This document shows, piece after piece, positions 36,363-46,925 of a stretch of 64,000 nucleotides of DNA. The stretch is from Cryptomeria japonica (lineage: Eukaryota; Streptophyta; Pinopsida; Cupressales; Cupressaceae). The position numbers and the translations under genes were made by a program. The notes under the pieces are model-generated. The model did not search any database. It was not told the DNA's origin and worked only from the letters and a program-made list of their open reading frames with translations. The stretch lies in NCBI RefSeq assembly GCF_030272615.1, contig NC_081413.1, positions 158,504,849 to 158,568,848 of the forward strand, in the 5' to 3' direction. Every line of letters starts with the position of its first letter. Position 1 is the first letter of the stretch.

Positions 36363-37918
36363 TGTTAGTTAGATGAGAGGAGGGGGGGTGAATCAAATAA
36401 ACTTACTATTCAAAATATTCTTCAGATTCAACCTCGGTAGAACTTACTTGTTATGCAACTATGACTGTAAATCATTCAAACTCATAAACTGATAAACTTG
36501 AAACATCAAAACACATTTAAGACCAGATTTAATGTGGAAACCCAAATAGGGAAAAACCACTGTGGGATTTCGGACCCACTAAGAAAATATACTCTTCTAG
36601 GGTATGCTCGGTTAAAAGCCAATCCTATTAAATATTACATAAACACATTGCTAGATGTGACCCGGTCAAGGGATTTCCCTCAGATTTATCAGAATCTTGC
36701 ACTTTGTTAGGAGTGACCTTATCAAAGGATTTCAAACACTCATTTAGAATGTTACCTTGCTAGAGGATTTATAAATAAGACTGTTAGGTCCACTCGGTTA
36801 AGAGATTTCCTGTCACTTACAAAAATAAATAACAGTAATAAAATATATCTGCAACTTCACATCTAAAATGTTAAAGCAGACTCTATGTGCTCAAAATAAT
36901 CTTGTCATAAGACTTATCTTCCTCGTTGTTGGGCTTCTCAATCTGTTCTTCAATCAGATCTCCAATCTTCTGTACTCGGTAATCACCTCTGCAGTATCAC
37001 TGCTCTTCTATTTGCCTGCATACATTGTTCATCAACTTTTCTTTATTTATAAGCAATTCCTAACCACTTAATCTCCTTAATCACATTTCCCATGATTAAT
37101 CTTAGCAATCAGATCTTCAAACTTGACTAGGTTCATTGAATCCTTTGAACTGAAAAATGTTTTATCTTGCCTTGAAACTTGTGTTCCTTCCTCGGTACTT
37201 GTGCTCGGTTATGACCGTTCAATCTATGTTGTAGATCTAACTCTTGAATTTTCATTGTCGTTGATCCTTAACAAACTTCTTGCACGACATTCCAATCTTC
37301 TATAAATCTCTAGCTCATTGGCATCCTTCATTTAATAATGTATTTATTCATCCAATGCATTCTGTTACTGCTTGGTTGATACTCGGTAAATACTGAACTT
37401 TACTCGGTAGACATTTTGTATTCGTCTCGGTTAATGTCTCGGTAGCTTTGCTTGCTAACAACACTCAGTAACTTCTTTCTTCTTTAACCAACACTAATAA
37501 CCTTGGTGTTTACCGACTAGCTCCTTGCTCGGTAAAATAGAACAATATCAAACCTTTACTCATTCTGATGCATGAAATCTTTTTTGCTTCTTATTCAGTC
37601 TTCGAATACACATATATAGGATATCAAAATATCATAATCTCATCACTGTCTAACTCGGTAATAGTTGCCCATTGAATAACTTATTACTCCCCTTCATTTT
37701 CACATTCTTTATGTGTCACTTACTGACATCTTTATACTCATCAAAAAATACTCTTTAAGATATGGCAACATCATACTAAATCAGAAAATCAATTGCTTGA
37801 CATCAATGACAAAATAATAATATCATTAAGACAGTAATCATCCTTTATCAATTATATCATCAATCTCCAACAACCTTCTCAATATCATCATACCAACAAA
37901 CTTATTGTAATGCCAACA
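36363..37918 (-). repeat. 5' LTR of the copia element
   Basis: On the minus strand it begins TGTTGGCATTACAATAAG and ends CATCTAACTAACA. It is collinear with 30228-31752 but keeps about 30 bp (near 36997-37026) that the other LTR has lost. The CTCGGTA cluster lies at about 37370-37670. Confidence 0.92.
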
Positions 37919-37923
37919 GTATG

Positions 37924-38640
37924 AAACATAGAAATCAAGTTTTGTAGGGGTGCAACTATGAATTCTAGCACTAATACTTGAAATATAAAATAACAATTAT
38001 CAACCATATTTTCTCAAAGGAATGTGTTAAAATAAGTATAATTAGTAGAATATTTATTTTGTGCCCCTTATTGTAATTTTTTTGAAAAAAGAGGACTCCC
38101 AATATAGAACAAAATACAAAATAAGGAAAAGTGACAATAAAACTAAAGAGCAAATGCAAATAAAAGTAAACAAAAATAACAACTAAAACCATCCAACAAT
38201 ATGTACAAGGAATTATGATAATATGTGTAGGTTGATAACCGAGATATTACATTCAAGTAATATCAATATTTGGGGTAACTCACCATGTTCATGAAAGATC
38301 TAGATACATGTTTTCTTACCCACACTTCATAATCAAACTGATAACTATCAAATCCATTAATTAACTTAATCCATGGATTGAAACACTTGAAAAAGTTAAA
38401 TCCATAATATTAATGCCTGATTCAACACTTTTAGTAGCCAAAACATTGAAAATTTTACCTTTTCTTAAATCAACATATGTCACCTCAAGTGGATCAACAA
38501 GATTAGTTGGACATTTATCTTTCAAAGTATATGGTTCAACACAATCATCAAATAACAATTCAACATGTCAATCAAGAGGATGATTCCTACATGAATCTAG
38601 CAAAATAAAGTATGATATGTTCATGTTCATGTTCAATACC
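37924..38640. repeat. Unclassified long repeat, copy C, second part
   Basis: It continues copy C after the copia insertion (ACATAGAAATCAAGTTTTGT) in step with copy B from 26003 to 26800, including CATCAACATGTGTCACCTCA-like and TACATGAATCTAGCAAA blocks. Confidence 0.7.
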
Positions 38641-39082
38641 TATGAAGTGAAATTTATTCAGTCAATTACGACAATAGGTCAATCATGTTATTGTTTCTTC
38701 AAGTGAATAGCATGAAAAACTCTCTTGATGATCACTTTATATGATTGTTTGGCATTAATCTTCAAAGAGAAAACTAGTTTCCTCATTCTTCACCTACATG
38801 TCAATATCAATCAAGTGAATATCTTTATTATTGAACAAGAATGGGAAAGATTAGGATGGTCAAAACATGGTATAAATAGTTTTTTCCTAAACAAATCAAT
38901 CAAATGAATTATATAAATGTGATCTAAAGAATGATTAAAAACCATTGATTTATATTATGGTTGATATTGAAATGGTATATGATGTTGAACAACAAAATAA
39001 TCTTGTAGACCTTCTTGTACCTCCTCAAACTATATGAAATAAATTTCTTCCTATTACAATTAAATATTGGCTTGTCATTCAT
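38641..39082. repeat. Unclassified long repeat, start of copy D
   Basis: CAATCATGTTATTGTTTCTT to TTCTTCCTATTACAA repeats the beginning of copies A and C directly after copy C ends, so the unit is arranged head-to-tail. It is cut off at 39083 by an LTR. Confidence 0.7.
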
Positions 39083-40858
39083 TGTAACAACCCCATAACC
39101 TAAAATCTTAGGAAATAAATACGTTTATGTTTTTACACAAGATAAATTTCATTAAATCAGTAAAAGGACAATAATTTTCTATTTAAAATATAAAAATATT
39201 TCAAATAAAATATTTTAAACATTATGATTGAAGGAAATCTTTTCTTTTTTTCATAGCATTGAAAATCATGATACAAAATATGACATAAACAAATTTTACT
39301 AGATATACTCACTAGGAAAGTTTTGTATCTACCTCGCAAGCCTCGCCTTGTCAACTGCAGAAGGGAGAGCATAATCCAAGCACTACATTAGACCAGTGGT
39401 CTCCCACACACCTTCCCACTATAAGTGGCCCTACCCGTCACAAGGAGACCTATGTGGTGCCATCTGAGTATTGGTGTCATGTGTCACATATCTCACTCAG
39501 ACCACACTACTATAGACTATCGTCTAACTAAGTATGACCAATCTAGATTATCTATATATTGGCAAAACTTGTTAACTAACTTTTTGTATGCAGTGGCAAA
39601 TACGACACTTTATCGAAAGTTTTATTTTTCATAATTTAAGTAATTGTTCACTCACCTCTTACTTGACTTGGAGACTAATCCCTTCCTACACTTTGATAGT
39701 ATAAATAACAAGACCAATAACATAAAAAGTACTTGCTTACAAGAACACTAAATGGTATGGAATTTCCCTTTGCAACTGCAACCTAAAATTTAGAGTCACT
39801 ACCCTTAGTCCATGTTTAGTTCATTTTAGGTTTACCTTTTATGCGCGTCTTATAGAATCTAAAAGAATATAATAATTCCCTAGCTAGGATTCTTTGGCCC
39901 ACTGGTCTCTCTAAAGTTCCTAGATTTACAATATGACATTCTCTTGCCAAAATAAAGAACAAATGTATTCATATAAATAATCATGTATTTTAATATTCTC
40001 ATGCATTACAAATATTTTAAATATCTATATCTTCAACTACCTATCGAAAACACTCATACTAAGTTTAATTACAAAGGTATTCTTCAAGAACCATAATACA
40101 CATAATGATGAACTAAGAAAAATACAAGCATAATCTAGGAATTTACATCAATAACCCTTTTCTTCATTTCTTAACTATAAAACCACAAAGATCCAACCAC
40201 AAAAAACCCTAGTCCTAAAATAAAACATTCACCATACACTAATGAAGATACCTAAGAACATCCAAATCAACAAATTAAGCAATAATATCATTCACATGCC
40301 AAGTAGGGTTTTAATCTCCATTGATCTTGATTTGATATATTTGCTCTCAAATTTTTGTATGTGCACAAGAGCTCAACAAAGAACAGATTGTGGTTGTGAA
40401 TTCGTTTGATTGCAAAAAGGCTTGATAATCGCATTAGGTGTTAGAAAGAGAGAAAGAATCCTCTTATATAGAAGTCACTTTAGAAAACCAAGGGATAAGA
40501 TTAAGAGGTGAAAGAAATAAATGGTTGGCTAGGATTAAAGGGTAGGTAGAAGAAATAATAAAATAATGAAGGGGGTAGGTAAAGGAAAATTAAGAGATGA
40601 ATGACATGTGTCATAGAGGAAAAATTTAATGAATTAATTAAATAAATAAAAAATTATTTAATTAATAGAGAAAGTGGGACTAATTAAGATAATTAACATA
40701 AATAAAAATATTAATTTAAATGAGGAAAGGGTTATAAGAGGCTAAATGAATTAATTAATTAATTAATTAATTATTTAATTAATAGAAGAGTTAGGATAAA
40801 ATAATTAAATAAATAAAAATATTTATTTAATTAAGCAAGACAATTTTATGTGTCTACA
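39083..40858 (-). mobile_element. Probable solo LTR of a Tat-like gypsy element
   Basis: Read on the minus strand it starts TGTAGACACATAAAATTG, continues with a block rich in AATTAATTAA, has a TATA-like CTATATAAGAGG near 40475, and ends GGGTTGTTACA. Start and AT-rich U3 resemble the Tat LTR at 51659. Flanks TTCAT (39078-39082) and CTCAT (40859-40863) match at four of five bases, a plausible decayed target duplication. No internal region is attached. Orientation is inferred from the TATA-like box and the shared start. Confidence 0.6.
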
Positions 40859-42097
40859 CTCATCATGAACACTTCATAAAAACATTCCATGACTATCCTC
40901 ACATTTCAAATTTTGACATAACAAGTAAAATATATAAGCTATCAAACAAAACATAGAAAATGTCTAATTGCTTTGGAGATTGATGAAGGAAAAAGAACGG
41001 GAGTCTCAGAGTCTTTAATCAAAATCTATTTCACAAGATTTTTCATGAACAACAAAATAAACATGAAGGGACCCTCTTCTAAATTGTTCATCTAAAAAGA
41101 AATAGAAATCCTCTCCTCTTCAAGAATTCCTAAAATAAAACTATTTCTTTTGCAAATTTAATGATGATAAAGACTCCCCAAAAGTCCCTTTAGAAACCCA
41201 AGGCTATTCTATTTATAACATCTCAAGGGAGAATAATTATCATTTTAGAATTATACTTTCCCTCCAAAAATAAGGGCAATTCAATGCCCATAACCAATTG
41301 ATAGCCAAAAGTTGATTATCACATTTAAAAACATAACAAAAAATATTAAATAGATTCCCCCGAATAAAATTTAAAGTTGTTAATAAATAAATTAATATAA
41401 TTTTCCTCCTAATTATCTTTCCAAAATAATTGGCATTAAAATTTAGGATATTAAAAATATATACTAAAACATATTCCCTTATATGTGGGTTAATTACAAC
41501 CATAATAATCCCTCCACAATACTATAAAATAGGCTTACAATTCTATTCTAAAATTCCACATTCTATATATATTTGTTTGCAATGAAATGACACATTCATT
41601 CAAATATTTATATATAACTATAGATGTATCCTTTTATGCATGGACATAAACATTTCTCCTCTATCATATACATATTGGTATTATTATAGAAGTATCCAAA
41701 CGATAAAATAATCAAACTTACAATGGCGATCTCAAGTCGTATGCACTTTGACTCTATGCTAGACCAACATTAGGTTTTTAAGACAACTTTAACCAAAACA
41801 AGGATAAAGACCAAAGTACTTACTCGAACACACTATAAATTCATTGCACAATAGACTCGAGATGGCATCGACACAATTTCCACTTGTCTATATTCCCCTC
41901 CTGGATGATACTCTCCCTGATCTTTTGGTGAAGTTGGCTTAACGACCTCTTCTCTTGGATAGCACTTGGTCAATTCAAACACGTGATTAGACCATATCAT
42001 TTTTAGGGTTAGATAAGTAAAATTGATCTTTCATAATAAAATATACATCCAAATAAAAATTTATAAATTGTCATTGAAACTTCAATAACATATTAAA

Positions 42098-43092
42098 GGG
42101 TGAACTCACAATGTTGGTTCCCACTTTTTGGTACATCCTAATTTTTGTTGAAATCATACATTTTTTAAAAAATATAATGATTTAAGCTTTAAGAGGTCCC
42201 ATTTGAAGTAATTAATTGAAGAGAGTTAGATCAAAGGCTATTAGATCAAAATTTATTTGATAGAACCTCTCTACTTCTAATCATACTTGCAATGGAGTCT
42301 CCTTTGCATCTATCAAATGTTGATAAAAAAACAATTTTACATTAGCTATTGGGGGATCAAATGAATTAATTTAGAAGTTTTGTTTTTTAAAGTATTTTAG
42401 TCTTTATTATAAGCTTTCCAAATAGTATAATTTTTAATATATTTAATTTCATTAATATATTTTTATTCTATTTCTTATGAATGTAGGTTTTTCACGGAAC
42501 ATTAACTTCTTTGTTCAATGCATTGGAAAAAATAGTAAACTAATTCAATTTTTTTTCAAAAAATATCAATGCACTAGGTGTTGATTTCTTCTTTCTAATA
42601 AAAATAAATAAAATTGAATTTTGATATATATAGAACAAGTTATGTTTTCAAATGTACTCCTATATCTAAATTATAATTAGTTGGACTTCAAAACATAATA
42701 AAATGAAAAATATTCAACATATCACTATCAAACTAGTTGCATGCCCTTGATATTGATGTTACAAACCAAAATTCAAAAGAATTAAATTTTTATCATTTAT
42801 AGAAAAAAAGTTATGTGTTTCGGGATGCACATCACTCTTAAAAACTGTTGTTTGCTGTAAAAAATTACATTTTGAGGGAGATGGAAAAACCAATAAAATT
42901 TTATTCAAAAACATTTGAAAAAAATATTTTTAGAATCTACAAACAAGATGTTACAAATCACTAGTTTACATCATCTTCAAAATCTTAATGGTTTAAAAGT
43001 TATAAGTGTCGGAAAGTGAAGTTTTTTTTCAAAATGTTCATCTAAGTGTCAAAGTTGGTCAAAAAGTGGAGACCAATATTGTGAGTTCACCC
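42098..43092. mobile_element. 995-bp non-autonomous TIR element
   Basis: Terminal inverted repeats of 33 bp (42098-42130 and 43060-43092) begin GGGTGAACTCACAAT and match at 30 of 33 positions. The 4-bp repeat TAAA flanks the element on both sides (42094-42097 and 43093-43096). It contains no open frame of note. Superfamily is not assignable from these ends. Confidence 0.7.
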
Positions 43093-43249
43093 TAAAATTA
43101 AATCAACATCTCATCTTGTTATTAACAAATATTTGTTCATAATCACAACAATTACTAACCATTTACCATGATAGTTAAAAATAAAATTTTCTAGAATTGG
43201 AATGAAATACTATGTAAAATTTGGGGATGTGAAATACTCCCCCCTTTAA

Positions 43250-45640
43250 GAATCATTGTCCCTGATGATTGTAGTATAAATTTTTTATAAAGCATAGTAT
43301 CAAACATAATAAAAAAATTAATTCAATCTTTCATCCGATCAAGGAATCAAATGAGAAAAACTATTGGATCTGACACCTACAATGCATTCCAACCCAAGTT
43401 GTGTTTAAACCCACTAATGTATTTTTTCAAATATGAGATGAAAAGCATTATGTAACTAGGGTAGAGCTAGTGGAAAGGCAATCCTATAGGAAACTAGGTT
43501 AACTACTTTGAGAACTTTGAAAGTCCCTACATATCGAAGTGCTAGTTTGGAGGACTTTCCAAACTTGATAGAGCTCTTATGGGGTTTAACTCTCATAAAA
43601 AAATTGTCCCCTATTGAGAACTATCTCAAAATACGCTTGGCATTTGCATAACTCAACTACCTATCATTCACCTTTGCTAATATTTACTTGATTAATTTCA
43701 CTTGTTCTTCCATTTCTACTAGCATGTGAAGATCAATGCTAATCCTATCTTCTATCTTATCCCAACTTGTAGAAGTTTGACATTTGCTTCCTTATAAGGC
43801 TTCAAAAGGAGCCATTGTGATTGTAGAGTGATGATAATTGTTATAGTCAAATTCCACAAGAAGAAGATAATCCTCCCACTTGTATTATTGATCCATGCAA
43901 TATACCCTTAAGAAATCCTCTAGGAATTGATTAAATATGTTTTGTTTGTCCATCGATCTTTGGGTGATATGTTGAAATTATGTTAAGTTGAGTCCCTAGT
44001 GAAGTAAATAAGGCTTTCCAAAACCTCAATGTCATATTAGAATATCTATCTGAGATAATTTTCTTAAGAACTCCATACAATCTAAACACCTCTTGGACAA
44101 ACTTATGAGCTATAATAGATGCACTATCAATCAAGTTTCTGTGTATAAAATGTGCTACCTTGGTGAGCCTATCCACCACTACCAAAATAACATATGTTTG
44201 TTTCTCAAAATAGGAATTCCTTGCACAAAATCCATACTGATGACTTGCCACTTCCTTTCTCGAATCTCATTGTTATATAGGATTCCTATCGGGTACCAAT
44301 GTTTTGCCTTCACCCTCTAGCATTCTAGACATCCTACCAAAAATCTTGCAGCATCTTGCTTCATGCCCTTCTAGAAATATAGTGGTTTGACATTGGCTAG
44401 AATTTTGTCACCTTAGGATGTCCTAAATATGGTGCGAAACAAATTTATCTCGACATCGTATTCCTTAAATCTCCTAAATTTGGAATGTACATCAATCCCT
44501 TATACCTAAGCAATTCGTTTGATTCAAAACTAAATCCATCATACTTTGGATCTAGGGGGTTGACTAAAAGTGATTTCAGTTCTAAGAGATTTCCACAATC
44601 CATCATATAATCAAGAGAGCATTTCTGGATTCGATTGTGTGAAATATTTTTGCATCAACGTTTCGGATCACACTCCATGATCCGTCATCAGGATGAAGAG
44701 AGTCAAAATTTTGACTCTCTTCATCCTGATGATGGATCATGGAGTGTGATCCGAAACATTGATGCAAAAATATTTCACACAATCGAATCCAGAAACACTC
44801 TCTTGATTAAAAGTGATTTCTTAACTATCTCATTATACTCATCACCTAAAGAGGCACAAAACTTGATTGCTGAAGTTTGAGTGAATAGACCATGGATGAG
44901 ATGTGTTATCTACAACTTAGGGAATTAACCATTATGTTCTCATTACTTGTAATTATATAATTTATCTCAAAGTCATAATCATAAATAAGCTCCAACCACC
45001 TTCTTTGTCAAGAATTAGGATGAGGTTGGGTAAATAAATACTTAAGACTATGATGGTCTGTCTTCAACTCAAAATTTTTCCCTAAGAGGTAATAATGCAA
45101 CCACATCTGCAAAGCATGTACCATATTTGCTAGTTCTAGATTGTGAGGAGCATAATTTTTATCGTAAGTCTTTGGCTTACAAGAATTGTAGGCTACAACT
45201 CTCCCTTCTTGCATGATCACTCCTCCTAATCCTTCTCCTAATGCATTAGTTATCACTAAAAATGACCTTCTAGATCAAGAATTTTTAAAATCTAAGTTGC
45301 ATTCAATAACTCTTTCAATAGCTCAAAAACTCTTTGGCACTTCTCAATCCATTCAAAGTTCTCACCTTTCCCTTTAATAGAGGTAATGGGATATGCAATT
45401 ATGGAAAAAAAATCCACAAACTTCCTATAATATCTTGCTAAACCCATAAAGCTCCTGGCATCATGCACATTTCTTGGAGCAGGCCATTCTTTGATTGCTT
45501 TTATCTTTGCTGAGTCCACTGCAATTCCCTCAGTAGATACAATATGACCAAAATATTGAAACTACTCCTAGAAAAGGTGCATTTTGAGAGCTTTGCATAT
45601 AGCCTATTCTCTTTGATCCATTGAAGAATGAACCAAAGAT
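43250..45640 (-). pseudogene. Gypsy pol remnant: RT end, RNase H, integrase
   Basis: At 45519-45292 the frame reads KEWPAPRNVHDARSFMGLAR, the conserved RT-to-RNase H connection. At 45256-45008 it reads NYAPHNLELANMVHALQMW and LKTDHHSLKYLF, the RNase H core. At 44251-43931 it reads VVDRLTKVAHFIHRN and TYHPKIDGQT, the integrase core. Sequence further downstream keeps phrases of the integrase C-terminal region but is full of stops and shifts. It encodes no working enzyme. Confidence 0.85.
44578..44807. mobile_element. 230-bp insertion consisting mainly of a spacer-less 200-bp palindrome
   Basis: Two 100-bp arms (44609-44708 and 44709-44808) are reverse complements with four mismatches, all transitions, and meet at GTCAAAATTTTGAC with no loop. 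A further 31 bp (44578-44608) extends one side. The insertion is bounded by the perfect 13-bp direct repeat TAAAAGTGATTTC (44565-44577 and 44808-44820). Removing insert and one repeat restores a continuous gypsy reading (Lys-Lys-Ser-Leu-Leu-Val-Asn-Pro). The class of element is not known to me. Confidence 0.82.
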
Positions 45641-45645
45641 GTTGA

Positions 45646-46738
45646 TATTGGAATCAAGGAACACTATGAGAGGGGGGGGTGAATCAGTGTTCTGTAATCT
45701 TTGAGTTTATTTAACTATTCATTCAACCACTTAATGCATATGAACAAAAGAAAGATGCAATAACATAAAACAAATAACCACAACACCATAACACCAATAT
45801 TTTTGTACGTGGAAACCTGGTTAAGGGAAAAACCATAGTGGGGATGAACCCACAATATAAATATACTCTGCAGAAGTATAGAAATATTACAATGGGGAAT
45901 GCACATGCATTCAGGAACACTCCCTAGAGCTTACTGCTCAAACAAAGAAGTCTCATTGCCTGTAAAATAAAATAAAAAGACCACTGAAGAACTTGAACTA
46001 AAAGGTAGAATCTAAAAATGCCTGATAGTAGTTCCGGTTAAGCACAAAAATCACACTTTACACACTTATCTCACTCTACTTTGTTTCATTGTTCTATCAC
46101 AAATCCAGAGCATAGAACTTTGTCCTGTGCACATTCGATTGCACAACACTTTCCATATCCAAAATGATCAATTAAATTGATCTTATATATCCGCAACATA
46201 AAATCATATCGGCTACATGTCGGCTCAAGAACATTTAACATATTCACCAAACGTGTATGAACTCTCGGTTGAATTTGATCTCAAATACTTATGCGGACCA
46301 AAAATAATTGTCCATATGCTTCTCAAATATTGGCTAAACATCCTTGAACACAAAAATAATCAGCAAAACTTTTCCATCAAATCTGCACAATGATCAATTA
46401 TACAAGTTGGTCATATTGCAGTATTCAAACCAAAAACCGATATACCAGATCTTCTAACTTTCACAACAATTATCATCAGATGATAAAATCATGGAATAAG
46501 ATACCCCAGACATCTATCAAGCTTCCTTTAGCTCTGCAACACAAAATATTCAACTAAAATGAAATTCAAACCAAAATAATGAACTCTGTCAGATGCTCTG
46601 TTTTGACTTGTCAAACTTTTAACCAAATCTTCATGCAGACTTCCAGAATAAGAAAATGATGCACTGTGGATGGGATCATAGACTTGGGTTGTCATCAATG
46701 ACAACACTGGATGACCTGTGTAGTGTCTCTTGCCAACA
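45646..46738 (-). repeat. 3' LTR of the zinc-knuckle element
   Basis: It contains the block TGATTCACCCCCCCCTCTCA near its end, also present at the end of the copia LTR. A TACGTGGAAACC...GGGAAAAACC block lies at 45814-45832. The minus-strand start TGTTGGCA is shared with the copia LTR. Confidence 0.7.
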
Positions 46739-46925
46739 ATCCCCCCCTTTGGCATTGAAGGCCCAACATAGTGAAAAATGACTAAGTGTTGGAATTTGTA
46801 CCAACATATGAACACACTACAAAACTTAGCATCAAAACTCCAAAACACAAAATTTTGGAACTCCCCCTGAGATGAATGCAACATTTTTCACTTCCCTAAA
46901 CTCCCCCTTTGACATCAATGGTAAA
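46739..46925 (-). promoter_or_regulatory. Polypurine tract of the zinc-knuckle element and upstream repeats
   Basis: CAATGCCAAAGGGGGGGAT abuts the LTR at 46739. Further purine tracts CAGGGGGAG (about 46868-46860) and AAAGGGGGAG (about 46910-46901) lie 120-165 nt upstream. The copia element has the same arrangement at 31753-31905. Confidence 0.65.

Larger units (their letters stand above)
30228..37918 (-). mobile_element. Full-length, inactive Ty1/copia retrotransposon
   Basis: The element is 7,691 bp flanked by the 5-bp duplication GTATG (30223-30227 and 37919-37923). LTRs are 30228-31752 (3' LTR) and 36363-37918 (5' LTR). The primer-binding site TGGTATCAGAGC is at 36360-36349 and the polypurine tract is at 31764-31753. 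Domain order gag, protease, integrase, reverse transcriptase, RNase H is diagnostic for Ty1/copia. By eye, the first 390 bp of the two LTRs differ at roughly 4% of positions, and the left LTR lacks about 30 bp near 30860. An empty target is seen in copy B near 25992. The polyprotein is interrupted by about eleven stops, so it is non-autonomous now. Confidence 0.95.
40866..45645 (-). mobile_element. 3' part of a chromovirus-like Ty3/gypsy element, interrupted and truncated
   Basis: On the minus strand, the end of RT, RNase H and integrase occupy 45640 down to about 43250. A purine tract (GGGGGGAG, about 43250-43240) and a long LTR-like region to about 40866 follow, with TATAAATAGAATAGCC near 41210. 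The VDRLTKVAHFI integrase signature and RT/RNase H wording match plant chromoviruses. A TIR element (42098-43092) sits in the LTR, and a palindromic insertion (44578-44807) sits between RNase H and integrase. The 5' part is cut at 45646 by another LTR. The exact 3' border (40866) is inferred from a TG start and is uncertain. Confidence 0.7.
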
